Assembly: GCF_014844035.1 (NCBI RefSeq)
Contig: NZ_CP062159.1
Location: forward strand, 3,100,001-3,164,000
Direction of reading: 5' to 3'
Length of the DNA stretch: 64,000 nucleotides
DNA from: Flavobacterium sp. MDT1-60
GTDB lineage: Bacteria; Bacteroidota; Bacteroidia; Flavobacteriales; Flavobacteriaceae
Below the pieces are notes generated by a model. The model searched no databases. It had not been told where the DNA came from and worked only from the letters and a program-made list of their open reading frames with translations. The translations under genes and the position numbers were made by a program. Of this stretch, positions 27,401-33,797 are shown piece by piece (the stretch's first letter is position 1; every line of letters starts with the position of its first letter).

Positions 27401-28562
27401 CTCCGGATGGTGACCACGAATAGCTATAAGGTAAAGTACCACCTGTTGCTGTTACACTGGCAGCACCAGTGGATGCTCCATTACAGGCGATGTTAGTTTG
27501 TGAGGTTGATGAAGTACTTAAGGCTGCACCCGTAAGTAATGTTAGTTCTGTCCCATAACTTGTACCAGCGCTATTAGTTGTATAAGCTCTGTAATGAATA
27601 GTCGTTGCAGATGGAAACCCTGTAATAGTAGCACTAAATGTTCCTGTTCCGGTTCCATTTTGAACTTTATTGTTAGCAATAGTTGGAGCTGCTGTTGTAG
27701 CCCAAACGATTCCTCTTTGTACAGTTGCATCACCACCATCAGATGATACGTTACCACCGATTGTTGCAGAAACGGCTTTGATGTTTGTAGCTGTAGTAGT
27801 TGTTACGGTTGCAGCTACAACAGTTGATACTGAAGGTGCAGGGTAACTTGAAGGAACTATACCCAAATCATTAGTTGCATGATGAGACCAGTTTGCATAA
27901 TTATTTATGCTGGCTAATAAAGCAGCGACAGTACCTGTTAATGTGCCGGAATATTTACTGTTAGCAACTTCTGCCATTCCCGGAAATAACGAAACACAAT
28001 TTACTCCATTAGTTAAACCGGGAGGCAAAGAGCTTGAATTTCCTCCAGTTGCTGCAGTGGTATTCCATTTGGTTGTGGTATCGTAATCACTAAGATTATA
28101 ATCTGCATGGACACCTGCAATAAATGTAGGTGATGCAGGCTGCGGACCTGTCGAAGATTGATAGGCCAACATTTGATCACCACCAGATAAATTAAAACTT
28201 GTCCCTAAAGCTAATGTTATCGAACCCTGAGTTGTTCCTGTTACTGTGAAAGTATCAGCTGTTGCTGTTTCGACAATTGATATTATAGTACCTGCCGGTG
28301 TAAGTGCCGGTACTGTCCATAATAAATGGGGTTCAGTACTACCTGAAATCCAGGTTCCGTTACCCCATCCTTTTTCGGTTAAATACACGAGCGTTCCTGT
28401 ATTCATGGCTTTAAGAGTAATAAAAGAAAAGCCATCAGAACCTGCGGTTTGATAGCCAATAAAAGCTATATCACCTGCTGCCAGGGTAGTTTGTGATTTT
28501 ACATTTTGCTGCACAAAAAATGCACACAAAAGCATAATAATTAAGTGTAATTTTCTTTTCAT
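21423..28562 (-). CDS. Giant T9SS-secreted surface protein with 20 SprB repeats
   Basis: 2379 residues. Order: signal peptide (~1-24); an N-terminal beta-rich module (~25-240, AAGDIAFIGYQTAGSDGF); an FN3-like segment (~245-345); 20 tandem SprB repeats of ~75 residues (~346-1874); an HYR-like segment (TDNCAG, ~1875-1960); Ig/MBG-like segments; and a type A T9SS C-terminal sorting domain (YPNPIEAGKVI to KKSFKVIVK). SprB repeats are named for the Flavobacterium johnsoniae gliding adhesin. This protein has a type A rather than a CHU_C-type end and is less than half the size of SprB. Adhesion at the cell surface is the expected role. It lies 15 bp downstream of the binding-protein-like gene. Confidence 0.92.
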   Translation of the reverse strand: MKRKLHLIIMLLCAFFVQQNVKSQTTLAAGDIAFIGYQTAGSDGFSFITLKAMNTGTLVYLTEKGWGNGTWISGSTEPHLLWTVPALTPAGTIISIVETATADTFTVTGTTQGSITLALGTSFNLSGGDQMLAYQSSTGPQPASPTFIAGVHADYNLSDYDTTTKWNTTAATGGNSSSLPPGLTNGVNCVSLFPGMAEVANSKYSGTLTGTVAALLASINNYANWSHHATNDLGIVPSSYPAPSVSTVVAATVTTTTATNIKAVSATIGGNVSSDGGDATVQRGIVWATTAAPTIANNKVQNGTGTGTFSATITGFPSATTIHYRAYTTNSAGTSYGTELTLLTGAALSTSSTSQTNIACNGASTGAASVTATGGTLPYSYSWSPSGGSAATASSLAAGTYTVTITDGESTQITRNFTITQPPVLNGTPSTTSVSCFGGTNGTATITASGGTPGYTYLWSPSGGTGATASGLTAGTYSVTITDANACTKTVTGIIVGGPTAVLDGTPSATNVSCFGGSNGIATIAPTGGTPGYTYLWSPSGGTGATATGLTAGTYSVTITDANSCTKTISGIIVGEPATNITATPSTTAVSCFGGTNGTASVVASGGTPGYTYSWAPSGGTGATATGLTAGTYSVTVTDANLCTITINNIVVGQPASVLTGTPSTTSVSCNGGTNGTATVIASGGTPGYTYLWSNGATTATATGLSTGTYSVTITDANSCTATVNNILIGQPTVITANPSQTNVSCNGGSNGSATVTPTGGTGSYIYLWSNGATTATASGLTQGNYTVTISDGNLCSIIQNFAITEPTLLVASQGTINNVSCNGGANGTATVVTTGGTASYSYSWAPSGGTGATATGLSAGTYTVTVTDNNLCQTTQSFIVTEPAVLSVTSSQTNILCNGAATGSATVNVTGGTGAYTYSWSPSGGIAATATGLTAGTYTVTIKDANLCQTTKTFTITQPGALIATPAAQTNIGCRGEATGSATVNVTGGTGSYSYSWAPSGGTAATASGLLAGTYTVTVTDANTCSTTQSFTITQPAAVLSATTASTGVSCFGGSNGSASVTVSGGTPGYTYLWAPLGGTSASISGRPAGNYTCTITDANGCTLVKNITINTPAVLSATTLKTNVSCNGGTNGSATVNVSGGTLGYTYSWAPSGGTAATATGLAAGTYTVTVSDANSCQTTATVTINQPAALTAMAFKTDLLCNGQANGTATVSVSGGTPGYTYLWSPSGGTAATATGLAIGNYSCLITDANGCTLTKNLTINQPAVLSATTAQANATCVAGGQASVTPSGGTSPYNYSWAPSGGTAATATGLLAGNYSCFITDSNGCTITRNFTITTTNTLTATTSQTNVLCNGSNTGTATVVPAGAPGPFTYVWAPTGGTAATATGLTAGNYNVTITSSNGCSIVKNFTITQPTAIVVTPSQTNVNCNGGTNGSASVSVTGGAGAYTYSWSPSGGTAATATGLSAGTYTVIITDANLCQKTQSFTITEPPALTASTTSTNVTCNGLNNGSATVNVAGGTGTYTYLWSPSGGNAATASGLAPGNYSVLITDANTCSITKNFTITEPATLIASVGTQTNISCNGGNNGSATVNVTGGTGAYTYAWSPSGGTATTASGLSAGTYSVTVTDANSCTATQSFLITQPIQLTASVGAQTNVSCNGGSNGSATVAVSGGTSAYTYAWSPSGGSAATASGLSAGTYTVTVTDANSCTATQSFVITEPIQLTASGGAQTNVSCNGGSNGSATVNVTGGSGAYTYAWSPSGGTAATTSGLSVGTYTVTVTDANNCTATQSFTITEPIALTASIATQTNISCNGLSDGAVSINVAGGVTPYAYLWSNGSTTKDISGLIAGNYTLTITDANNCSVTQSVTLITTPDVTAPIPNVVSLPEITNYCSILSSQIPVPTATDNCAGIINGTTSNPLNYTTEGSYTITWSFNDGNGNISTQNQTLKVVASPVNQVTLSSAEYTFDSNLHTLQVANLPAGATVAYTTVPATGTANGATNAGVYAITATVTPSVTTPNCSPVILTANLTIKKAAQQIIFGALAPRILGSNNNFNLQATTNSGLPVRFTFTYTSTLPPANVSTTGLVNMLRSGELLITAHQDGNQNYLPAADVSQLLIIKNNDITVQNITIGSKVYNNPAKDITYVMSCGENNPNVAIVNQTNATITPSASFTIATPKAGIYTQNVTITSQDGTATANYTIKVEKPFSFYDIVKQKFNNVLLVNNNPQTNGGYEFVSYQWFKNGQLVGTGQYYSAGNESNSVLDTSALYSVKMTTKDGKVLQTCDATIVLQNSLQAKLYPNPIEAGKVITIEADFPEEELQNMQITLFSVSGKLIKTVQSSTAKTEIQLPEITESNMYLVVLEYGNIKKSFKVIVK
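22940..27525 (-). repeat. 20 tandem ~228-bp SprB-repeat units
   Basis: Each unit encodes the pattern TNVSCNGGxNGSATV, TGGTxxYTYSWSPSGG, ATGLxAGTYTVTVTDANxC, TITxP. The units nearest the C-terminus (17-19) are the most alike and point to recent duplication. Units 5, 6 and 20 have the shorter WSNG variant. Nineteen units carry two cysteines (SCNGG and DANxC); unit 1 lacks the second. Confidence 0.9.
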
Positions 28563-28577
28563 AACATATAATTTTGT

Positions 28578-29714
28578 TTAATGACATAAATAAGCATTCT
28601 GCCAGCCACTTACCTTTTCAGGTTTTGTGGACGAAGTAAAAGCCTTAATAAAATGTCCGTCATTTACGAATGTTTTTATTCTGTTAAAGCTTATATTGTT
28701 ATTAGAATCAAAATTTAATTTATACATATAATGATTAAACATTGTTCTATTTGTATCCTTATCAAATTCAATATTTCCTCTGGGACCGGCTATATTTAAT
28801 TTGTCCATTTCTTCAATTAAGGAACTTATACTAAGATTATTCTCTGCATTAAGAAGTATATTATTTAATATTAGCCCGTTTTCATAACCCAAAACAGAAA
28901 AAACTGAAGGGTTCTCTGAGTATTTGTTTTTATACTCATTAGTAAAATCTATATCATCAGTATCATTTTGCATCCATGAGCTTACGACATAAAGTTCATG
29001 AGGCTCATTTTTATATTCTTCTAAAATTTTATCAGTGATAAAAAACGGAGTAACATAAAAAGGGTACTTTTTAGTAATTTTATTTTGGACTATAAAATCT
29101 GCATTTTCTTCTGCATATAAACCACTATAGAAAGCAAAAACAGCATCAGGCTCATGCGAATTAATAAAGTGATCCATGCATGCAGACTCATTTTCTCTTG
29201 GCACAAAAGGAGTGATGTAATGGCCTGAAAATATAGATTTTTCTTTAAAAGCATATTCAATTGCTGCCAGCATACCATAACCTGAATCATAAAATGAAGT
29301 CGAGGTTACAATTTTTTGATAGTTTTTGGCTGTTAGATAAGTTCCTAAATGATAACACGATTCCGTTAGCCCAAAAGAATTAATGTAAACACCTTTGTAT
29401 ACAGACTTCTCATATGGCAATGTTGCCCCGGTATCTGCGACAAGCAACAGAATGTCATTTTTAGAAGTATAGTTGTAAACTTCAGTTATATTATAATGTC
29501 CAAAAAGACCAATCATAATAGAGATATCCTCCTGAAAATTTAATTTTTGTATTTTCTCAATTATCATTTTCTCGTCTGCACCAATACCAATACTTTCCAC
29601 ATAAAATTTGACATTGAGATTATTAAGTTTTAAACCTCTCATAAAATCTCTGTCTAACGTTGGGTATTGTTGTGATTTTGGAATTAGAATTCCTATTTTA
29701 ATAGTATCGTCCAT
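28578..29714 (-). CDS. Periplasmic-binding-protein-like (type I, LivJ/AmiC-like) protein without export signal
   Basis: 378 residues. The N-terminus is polar (MDDTIKIGILIPKSQQYPTL) and has no signal peptide or lipobox. The fold pattern is that of type I substrate-binding proteins: KIGILIPKS, FMRGLKLNN, SIMIGLFGHYN, DILLLVADTGATLPYE, FYDSGYGMLAAIEYAF, DAVFAFYSG, and SVLGYENGLILNNIL. Family members bind amino acids, amides or urea for ABC import, or act as soluble sensors like AmiC. No ABC permease or ATPase is nearby. It sits between a tail-collar gene (54 bp upstream, with a terminator between) and the giant T9SS gene (15 bp downstream). A cytoplasmic or unconventionally exported ligand sensor is one reading; the function is unknown. 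Confidence 0.75.
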   Translation of the reverse strand: MDDTIKIGILIPKSQQYPTLDRDFMRGLKLNNLNVKFYVESIGIGADEKMIIEKIQKLNFQEDISIMIGLFGHYNITEVYNYTSKNDILLLVADTGATLPYEKSVYKGVYINSFGLTESCYHLGTYLTAKNYQKIVTSTSFYDSGYGMLAAIEYAFKEKSIFSGHYITPFVPRENESACMDHFINSHEPDAVFAFYSGLYAEENADFIVQNKITKKYPFYVTPFFITDKILEEYKNEPHELYVVSSWMQNDTDDIDFTNEYKNKYSENPSVFSVLGYENGLILNNILLNAENNLSISSLIEEMDKLNIAGPRGNIEFDKDTNRTMFNHYMYKLNFDSNNNISFNRIKTFVNDGHFIKAFTSSTKPEKVSGWQNAYLCH

Positions 29715-29724
29715 AAAATGAGAT

Positions 29725-29755
29725 TAAAAAAACAGAGGCATAATTGCCTCTGTTT
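29725..29755 (-). terminator. Hairpin terminator between tail-collar and binding-protein-like genes
   Basis: Read on the minus strand, AAACAGAGGCA pairs with TGCCTCTGTTT around a 4-nt loop and runs into a T tract (29725-29731). It lies in the 54-bp intergenic gap, only 10 bp before the next start codon. It should end most tail-collar transcripts and pass a minority on to the three downstream genes. Confidence 0.8.
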
Positions 29756-29768
29756 CATTTTTATAGTA

Positions 29769-30347
29769 TTAATTTCTGGAAGGAAAAATTCCTTCTGTAG
29801 CAATACAATAGTTTATACCCAGATAAGGATTTCGGATACTAAAGGGCTGATTGCCTCCAGCAACACCAGTAATACCGCTGATAGTTGAAGCTATACCACC
29901 AATCGGATTATTTGTACCTCCCGGTTCACTATAAATATTAGGAACAGCACCACCTGCAGCAAAAAAATTATTTCCACTGTCAGTCTCATTGGTTATTGTA
30001 CCTCCGCTTAATGCATTAGCAACTGTAGAAACATTAGCCTGACCCGCTACAAGCGGATGTGCATGAGAAGGCATATTGGTTATTAATAGTGAAGTGTTTT
30101 CAGTACCGGATATTTGACCCATATAAATATTAGTTAATCCCGGTCCCTGGCCCTGACCAACAAGAGATCTTCCTCTTAAATCCGGTAAAGCAAATGTAGT
30201 TACGCCATCACCCCCATATGTTGTTCCAAGTAAGGAAAAAAGGGCACTATTTTGCGCTATTGACAAAAGTTGTCCATAGCAGAGTAGCCAGCCTCGTGGG
30301 GCGAAATTAAATCCAAAAGCCAAAATTGTTCCTAAAAATGGTTCCAT
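29769..30347 (-). CDS. Phage tail-collar domain protein (microcystin-dependent protein / MdpB-like)
   Basis: 192 residues with no signal peptide. It opens with the tail-collar signature (FLGTILAFGFNFAPRGWLLCYGQLLSIAQNSALFSLLGTTYGGDG, shown here in part by FAPRGWLLC and LLGTTYGGDG), then FALPDLRGRSLVGQG, NMPSHAHPLV, a Gly/Asn/Thr-rich middle, and the C-terminal IRNPYLGINYCIATEGIFPS. In phages this domain occurs in short tail fibres. In Bacteroidota, free-standing copies occur outside prophages. No other phage or contractile-injection gene is present here. It is the first gene of the minus-strand block and has a plausible promoter at 30415-30445. Confidence 0.88.
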   Translation of the reverse strand: MEPFLGTILAFGFNFAPRGWLLCYGQLLSIAQNSALFSLLGTTYGGDGVTTFALPDLRGRSLVGQGQGPGLTNIYMGQISGTENTSLLITNMPSHAHPLVAGQANVSTVANALSGGTITNETDSGNNFFAAGGAVPNIYSEPGGTNNPIGGIASTISGITGVAGGNQPFSIRNPYLGINYCIATEGIFPSRN

Positions 30348-30414
30348 AATTTTTTTGTTTAATTGGTTAGTTAATTAGTTATTGTTTATTTCACTATCTG
30401 CTATATTTTTATTA

Positions 30415-30445
30415 CAAAACATATTATGACAGTTTTTTAATACAA
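30415..30445 (-). promoter_or_regulatory. Probable promoter of the tail-collar block
   Basis: Read on the minus strand, TTG is followed after 19 nt by TATGTTTTG, a near match to the Bacteroidota TTG...TAnnTTTG promoter. It lies 68 bp upstream of the tail-collar start codon. Confidence 0.4.
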
Positions 30446-30477
30446 TGCTAAATTAATTTATATAAGTATCTTAATAG

Positions 30478-30493
30478 CAGGTATTTATACCTG
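30478..30493. promoter_or_regulatory. Perfect palindrome CAGGTAT-TT-ATACCTG
   Basis: 16-bp perfect dyad in the 427-bp divergent gap between the tail-collar and GH89 genes, 33 bp upstream of the minus-strand promoter candidate. A transcription-factor site is the likely reading. The rest of the gap is AT-rich and holds the two promoter candidates and nothing else I can support. Confidence 0.4.
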
Positions 30494-30716
30494 ATTTTAT
30501 TATTAACCCTGATTTCTAGTCTTACAAAACCTTATTTCATAGCTTTTTATGAATACTTAAAAATTAAGAAAGAGACCAAAAAAATAAAATGAAACTGAGA
30601 ATAAAATTCTTTAGGTTACCGGGAAAAGGAGTACATGAAGTAATGAAAGTTTTAAAGAATAATACCAGGGGAATAAGAAGATTTATTCTACGATAGTTTC
30701 AAAGAATAGTAAAGTA

Positions 30717-30748
30717 TTGTTATTTTGTAAAATAGTATGATATTTTAG
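30717..30748 (+). promoter_or_regulatory. Candidate promoter of the GH89 gene
   Basis: TTG (30717-30719), 21-nt spacer, TATTTTAG (30741-30748), one mismatch from TAnnTTTG. This predicts a leader of about 20 nt before the start codon. Confidence 0.35.
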
Positions 30749-30774
30749 ATTACAATTAAAATACAAAAGTATAT

Positions 30775-32919
30775 ATGAAAGTTAAAAATGTCGCAGTAAT
30801 ACTGATGATTGTCGGATTTGTTTTTTCTTCAAATGCACAATCGTTCGAGGCAGTAAAGGAATTAGCAAACAGGCGTGTTCCCTGGCTGGCTGGCAAGTTG
30901 GTTTTTTCTCCAATAGTAAAAGAAGATGGCAAAGATGTGTTTGAATTATCTTCTAAGAAAGGCAATATATATATTGGAGCAACAGATGCCAATTCTGCAT
31001 CATCTGCTTTAAACTGGTATTTGAAATATTACTGTTATCGCAATATGTCGCATATGGGAGATAACATGAAGCCCCTTGAAAAGATACCAGTAATTGATAA
31101 AAAAATCAGAATTGTTTCTCCTTATAGGTTCCGTTATGCATTAAATTATTGTACGATCAATTATACGATGAGTTTTTATACATGGAAAGACTGGGAACGC
31201 GAATTAGACTGGATGGCACTAAATGGTGTAAACCTAATGTTGGCTCCCGTTGGTGTAGAAGCCGTATGGCAAAATACAATGCTACGTTTAGGATTCACCC
31301 AAAAAGAGATTATTGATTTTATACCAGGCCCGGCTTTTAGCGCATGGTGGCTAATGGGAAATCTGGAAGGTTGGGGAGGACCGGTTTCTCAAAACATGAT
31401 TGATCAACAAGTTTTGTTGCAACAAAAGATTTTAAAAAGAATGAAAGGACTCGGAATTGAGCCGGTAATGCAGGGCTTTTATGGAATGGTTCCGACAACA
31501 TTAAAAAATAAAGAAAAAGTAAAAATCATAGATCAGGGAAAATGGGCAGGTGGTTTTACCAGACCTGATTTTTTATTGCCTACAGATCCTTATTTTGAGA
31601 AAATTTCCGGCATTTATTATTCTGAAATGAAAAAATTATATGGTAATGATCTTCGTTTTTTTGGAGGTGATCCCTTCCATGAGGGAGGAAATTCAAATGG
31701 TGCTGATCTTGGAGTTTGTGCTAAAGAAATTCAAAAACAAATGCAACATTCTTTTCCTTCCAGTACATGGATACTTCAGGGATGGCAGGAAAATCCATCA
31801 ACTAAATTACTAGCCGGTTTAGATAAATCAAAGACTTTGATAATTGAATTGTTTGGTGAGAATACAGCAAATTGGGAAACTCGCAAAGCATATGATGGAA
31901 CTCCGTTTATATGGTGTAATGTAAGTAATTTTGGAGATAAAGTCAGCTTATATGGTAAAATTCAAAGATTTGCAGATGAGGTTTATCGTGCTAAAACAGG
32001 CTCTTATAATACTTTTTTAAGCGGAATCGGTATTATTCCTGAAGGAATTCATAATAATTCTGCTCCTATTGATTTTATGTTAGAACTGGGTTGGCATACA
32101 GATAAGGTTGATACTAAAGAATGGATAAAAAATTACGTTAAATATCGTTATGGTAAACCTAATGAAACAATTCTTGAAGCTTGGCAAGGATTTCTTGAAA
32201 CCATTTACAGCAGTCCCGAGATTTATCAGGAAGGTGGCTCAGAATCTATTTTTTGCGCCAGACCTTCCACAAATGTAGAAAGTATTTCTTCATGGGGAAC
32301 CAGAAAAAGGAATTACGATGTAGCAAAGTTTGCTAAAGCTGTTAAACTTTTTGTATCCGTTTCAAAAGAATTTGAGCAAAGTGAAACCTATCAGATTGAT
32401 AAAATTGATTTAGTCAGACAGGTTAATGCAAATAAAGGAGATGTTGTATATCAAAGTATGATTGATGCCATTAATAAAAAGGATGCTGTTGCTTTTGAAA
32501 CAGCTTCAAAAAAGTTTCAAATGATGATTCTACAGCAAGATGAGTTGTTAAATTGTAATCCACATTTCACACTACATACCTGGCTAAAACAAGCAACTGA
32601 TTTTGGTACAACACCAAAAGATAAAGAGTTATCAGTACGAAATGCAAAAGAGCAAATTACGATTTGGGGTCCTTATGATCCTAATACCAATTTACACGAT
32701 TATGCCTTTAAAGAATGGGGAGGATTATTAGGCTCTTTGTATTTAGACCGATGGAAATTGTTTGAAAAAGAACAACTTACTCTTTTAAGTAATCAAGCGG
32801 TAAACCCTTCAAATTATTTCGAAATAGAAAAGAAATGGACAGAAGAAAGTAATATGTTCTTACCGAAGTTGCTAACAAAAGAAAAGGAAAATTCTTTGAT
32901 TGATGCAATTTTGCAATAG
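30775..32919 (+). CDS. GH89 alpha-N-acetylglucosaminidase, secreted
   Basis: 714 residues with a signal peptide (SSNAQS). The NAGLU/GH89 pattern is strong: RFRYALNYCTINYTMSFYTW, WERELDWMALNGVNLMLAP, GPAFSAWWLMGNLEGWGGP, and the two catalytic glutamates in GGDPFHEGG (E303) and GIIPEGIHNN (E423). The N-terminal small domain, barrel and C-terminal helical domain are all present. GH89 cleaves terminal alpha-linked GlcNAc, as found in heparan sulfate and in gastric-type mucin caps. No polysaccharide lyase or sulfatase is present, so a glycoprotein or mucin-like target fits the neighbouring N-glycan locus better. It appears to be a single-gene unit. Confidence 0.95.
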   Translation: MKVKNVAVILMIVGFVFSSNAQSFEAVKELANRRVPWLAGKLVFSPIVKEDGKDVFELSSKKGNIYIGATDANSASSALNWYLKYYCYRNMSHMGDNMKPLEKIPVIDKKIRIVSPYRFRYALNYCTINYTMSFYTWKDWERELDWMALNGVNLMLAPVGVEAVWQNTMLRLGFTQKEIIDFIPGPAFSAWWLMGNLEGWGGPVSQNMIDQQVLLQQKILKRMKGLGIEPVMQGFYGMVPTTLKNKEKVKIIDQGKWAGGFTRPDFLLPTDPYFEKISGIYYSEMKKLYGNDLRFFGGDPFHEGGNSNGADLGVCAKEIQKQMQHSFPSSTWILQGWQENPSTKLLAGLDKSKTLIIELFGENTANWETRKAYDGTPFIWCNVSNFGDKVSLYGKIQRFADEVYRAKTGSYNTFLSGIGIIPEGIHNNSAPIDFMLELGWHTDKVDTKEWIKNYVKYRYGKPNETILEAWQGFLETIYSSPEIYQEGGSESIFCARPSTNVESISSWGTRKRNYDVAKFAKAVKLFVSVSKEFEQSETYQIDKIDLVRQVNANKGDVVYQSMIDAINKKDAVAFETASKKFQMMILQQDELLNCNPHFTLHTWLKQATDFGTTPKDKELSVRNAKEQITIWGPYDPNTNLHDYAFKEWGGLLGSLYLDRWKLFEKEQLTLLSNQAVNPSNYFEIEKKWTEESNMFLPKLLTKEKENSLIDAILQ

Positions 32920-33005
32920 GAATATTGGCTGTCAATTATTCTTTTAATAAAATATGTTATTAACATGTTGATAAATAATGATTTAAAGTTTATTCTAATG
33001 AATAG

Positions 33006-33034
33006 TTTCAAATAATTAATTTTTATATTTGAAA
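33006..33034 (+). promoter_or_regulatory. Promoter box embedded in a dyad upstream of the small gene
   Basis: TATATTTG (33024-33031) matches TAnnTTTG exactly, 37 bp before the start codon at 33069. It lies in the right arm of an inverted repeat TTTCAAATA (33006-33014) / TATTTGAAA (33026-33034), so a protein binding the dyad would cover the promoter. Confidence 0.4.
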
Positions 33035-33068
33035 TTAGTTAACGGCTTATTAATTTAAAATATTTATT

Positions 33069-33317
33069 ATGGAAAAAGCTATACTATTGAAAGTGCGTAA
33101 GGAATTGAATGGTCAACAGCAGTTTAATATAATTAAATTAAAAGGAAGTTTAATTTCTAAAGGCTATACAGAAATAATACATATTCTCGATCAGGATGAT
33201 GAGTTTCATATTAATTCATTTGAAACACCAGTTGAAACTACTAATGAAGTACAGGAATATATTACAGCATTTATTAATAGAGAAAACCTGGCAGATACAA
33301 TAACAATATATAAATGA
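33069..33317 (+). CDS. Small conserved-looking hypothetical protein (82 aa)
   Basis: Not recognised. A soluble, acidic 82-residue protein (starts MEKAILLKVRKELNGQQQ) with no signal peptide, membrane segment or known motif. Its predicted pattern is alternating strands and helices (FNIIKLKGSLISKGYTEIIHIL). It is supported as a real gene by its own promoter-like box (33024-33031), in-frame coding character and a strong terminator 75 bp after the stop. It is probably a single-gene unit between GH89 and GH43. Confidence 0.65.
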   Translation: MEKAILLKVRKELNGQQQFNIIKLKGSLISKGYTEIIHILDQDDEFHINSFETPVETTNEVQEYITAFINRENLADTITIYK

Positions 33318-33391
33318 TTCCAGGTTGTAATTTTCAATCAGAAACGAAATAGTTTATCATTAATAAATTAACGTAGATCCAAAAAAAACAG

Positions 33392-33421
33392 AAAGTGCCC
33401 GATTGTTAGGCACTTTTTTTT
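33392..33421 (+). terminator. Rho-independent terminator after the small gene
   Basis: AAAGTGCC (33392-33399), 9-nt loop, GGCACTTT (33409-33416) and a T run. The remaining part of the gap up to 33797 is AT-rich. It contains the GH43 promoter and nothing else I can support. Confidence 0.8.
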
Positions 33422-33671
33422 AGCCATATTGAATTTTGAAATCTTTATTATTCTTAAGGATGGTTATAAAAGTTAACTCCTTAAATCTATCCATGAAAAT
33501 GTATTTTTTCTTTAGTAATTTTTAATAGAAAATTAAAGAATACCTCCAAATCATTAAATTTTCTGCTAATCAGGATTGATAAAAATATTAATTTTTATCG
33601 ATTTTATTTCATACAATGTTTTTTATAATTGTTTTTGTTGTTGATTTATGAAAGTATTTTAAAGCAACCGG

Positions 33672-33702
33672 TTGTGTTTTTTTGATTGTTTTTTTATATT
33701 TG
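33672..33702 (+). promoter_or_regulatory. Promoter of the GH43-esterase-GH97 unit
   Basis: TTG (33672-33674), 20-nt spacer, TATATTTG (33695-33702): an exact match to the Bacteroidota TTG...TAnnTTTG promoter. It lies about 95 bp upstream of the preferred GH43 start. Confidence 0.6.
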
Positions 33703-33797
33703 TAATAAATACACTTATCATGTAAGTATATTTTAAGTTGAATATTTTAGTATAACCTGACATTTCTAAGATGTTAAATAATAATCGAACAATTCAA

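Noticed and set aside
22940..27525. CRISPR-like or satellite DNA array
   Set aside because: The ~228-bp periodicity is fully explained by in-frame SprB protein repeats within one open reading frame.
21423..28562. Assignment as the gliding adhesin SprB itself
   Set aside because: The repeats are SprB-type, but the protein is much shorter, ends in a type A sorting domain and has a different N-terminal module.
29769..30347. Prophage remnant
   Set aside because: Only a free-standing tail-collar protein is present. No other phage, integrase, lysis or contractile-injection genes and no att-like repeats were seen.
30589..30696. 35-codon basic open frame in the tail-collar/GH89 gap
   Set aside because: Short, composition-driven (Lys/Arg-rich in AT-rich DNA), no clear promoter or ribosome site, and no recognisable relation. 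It could be a small protein but is not supportable.
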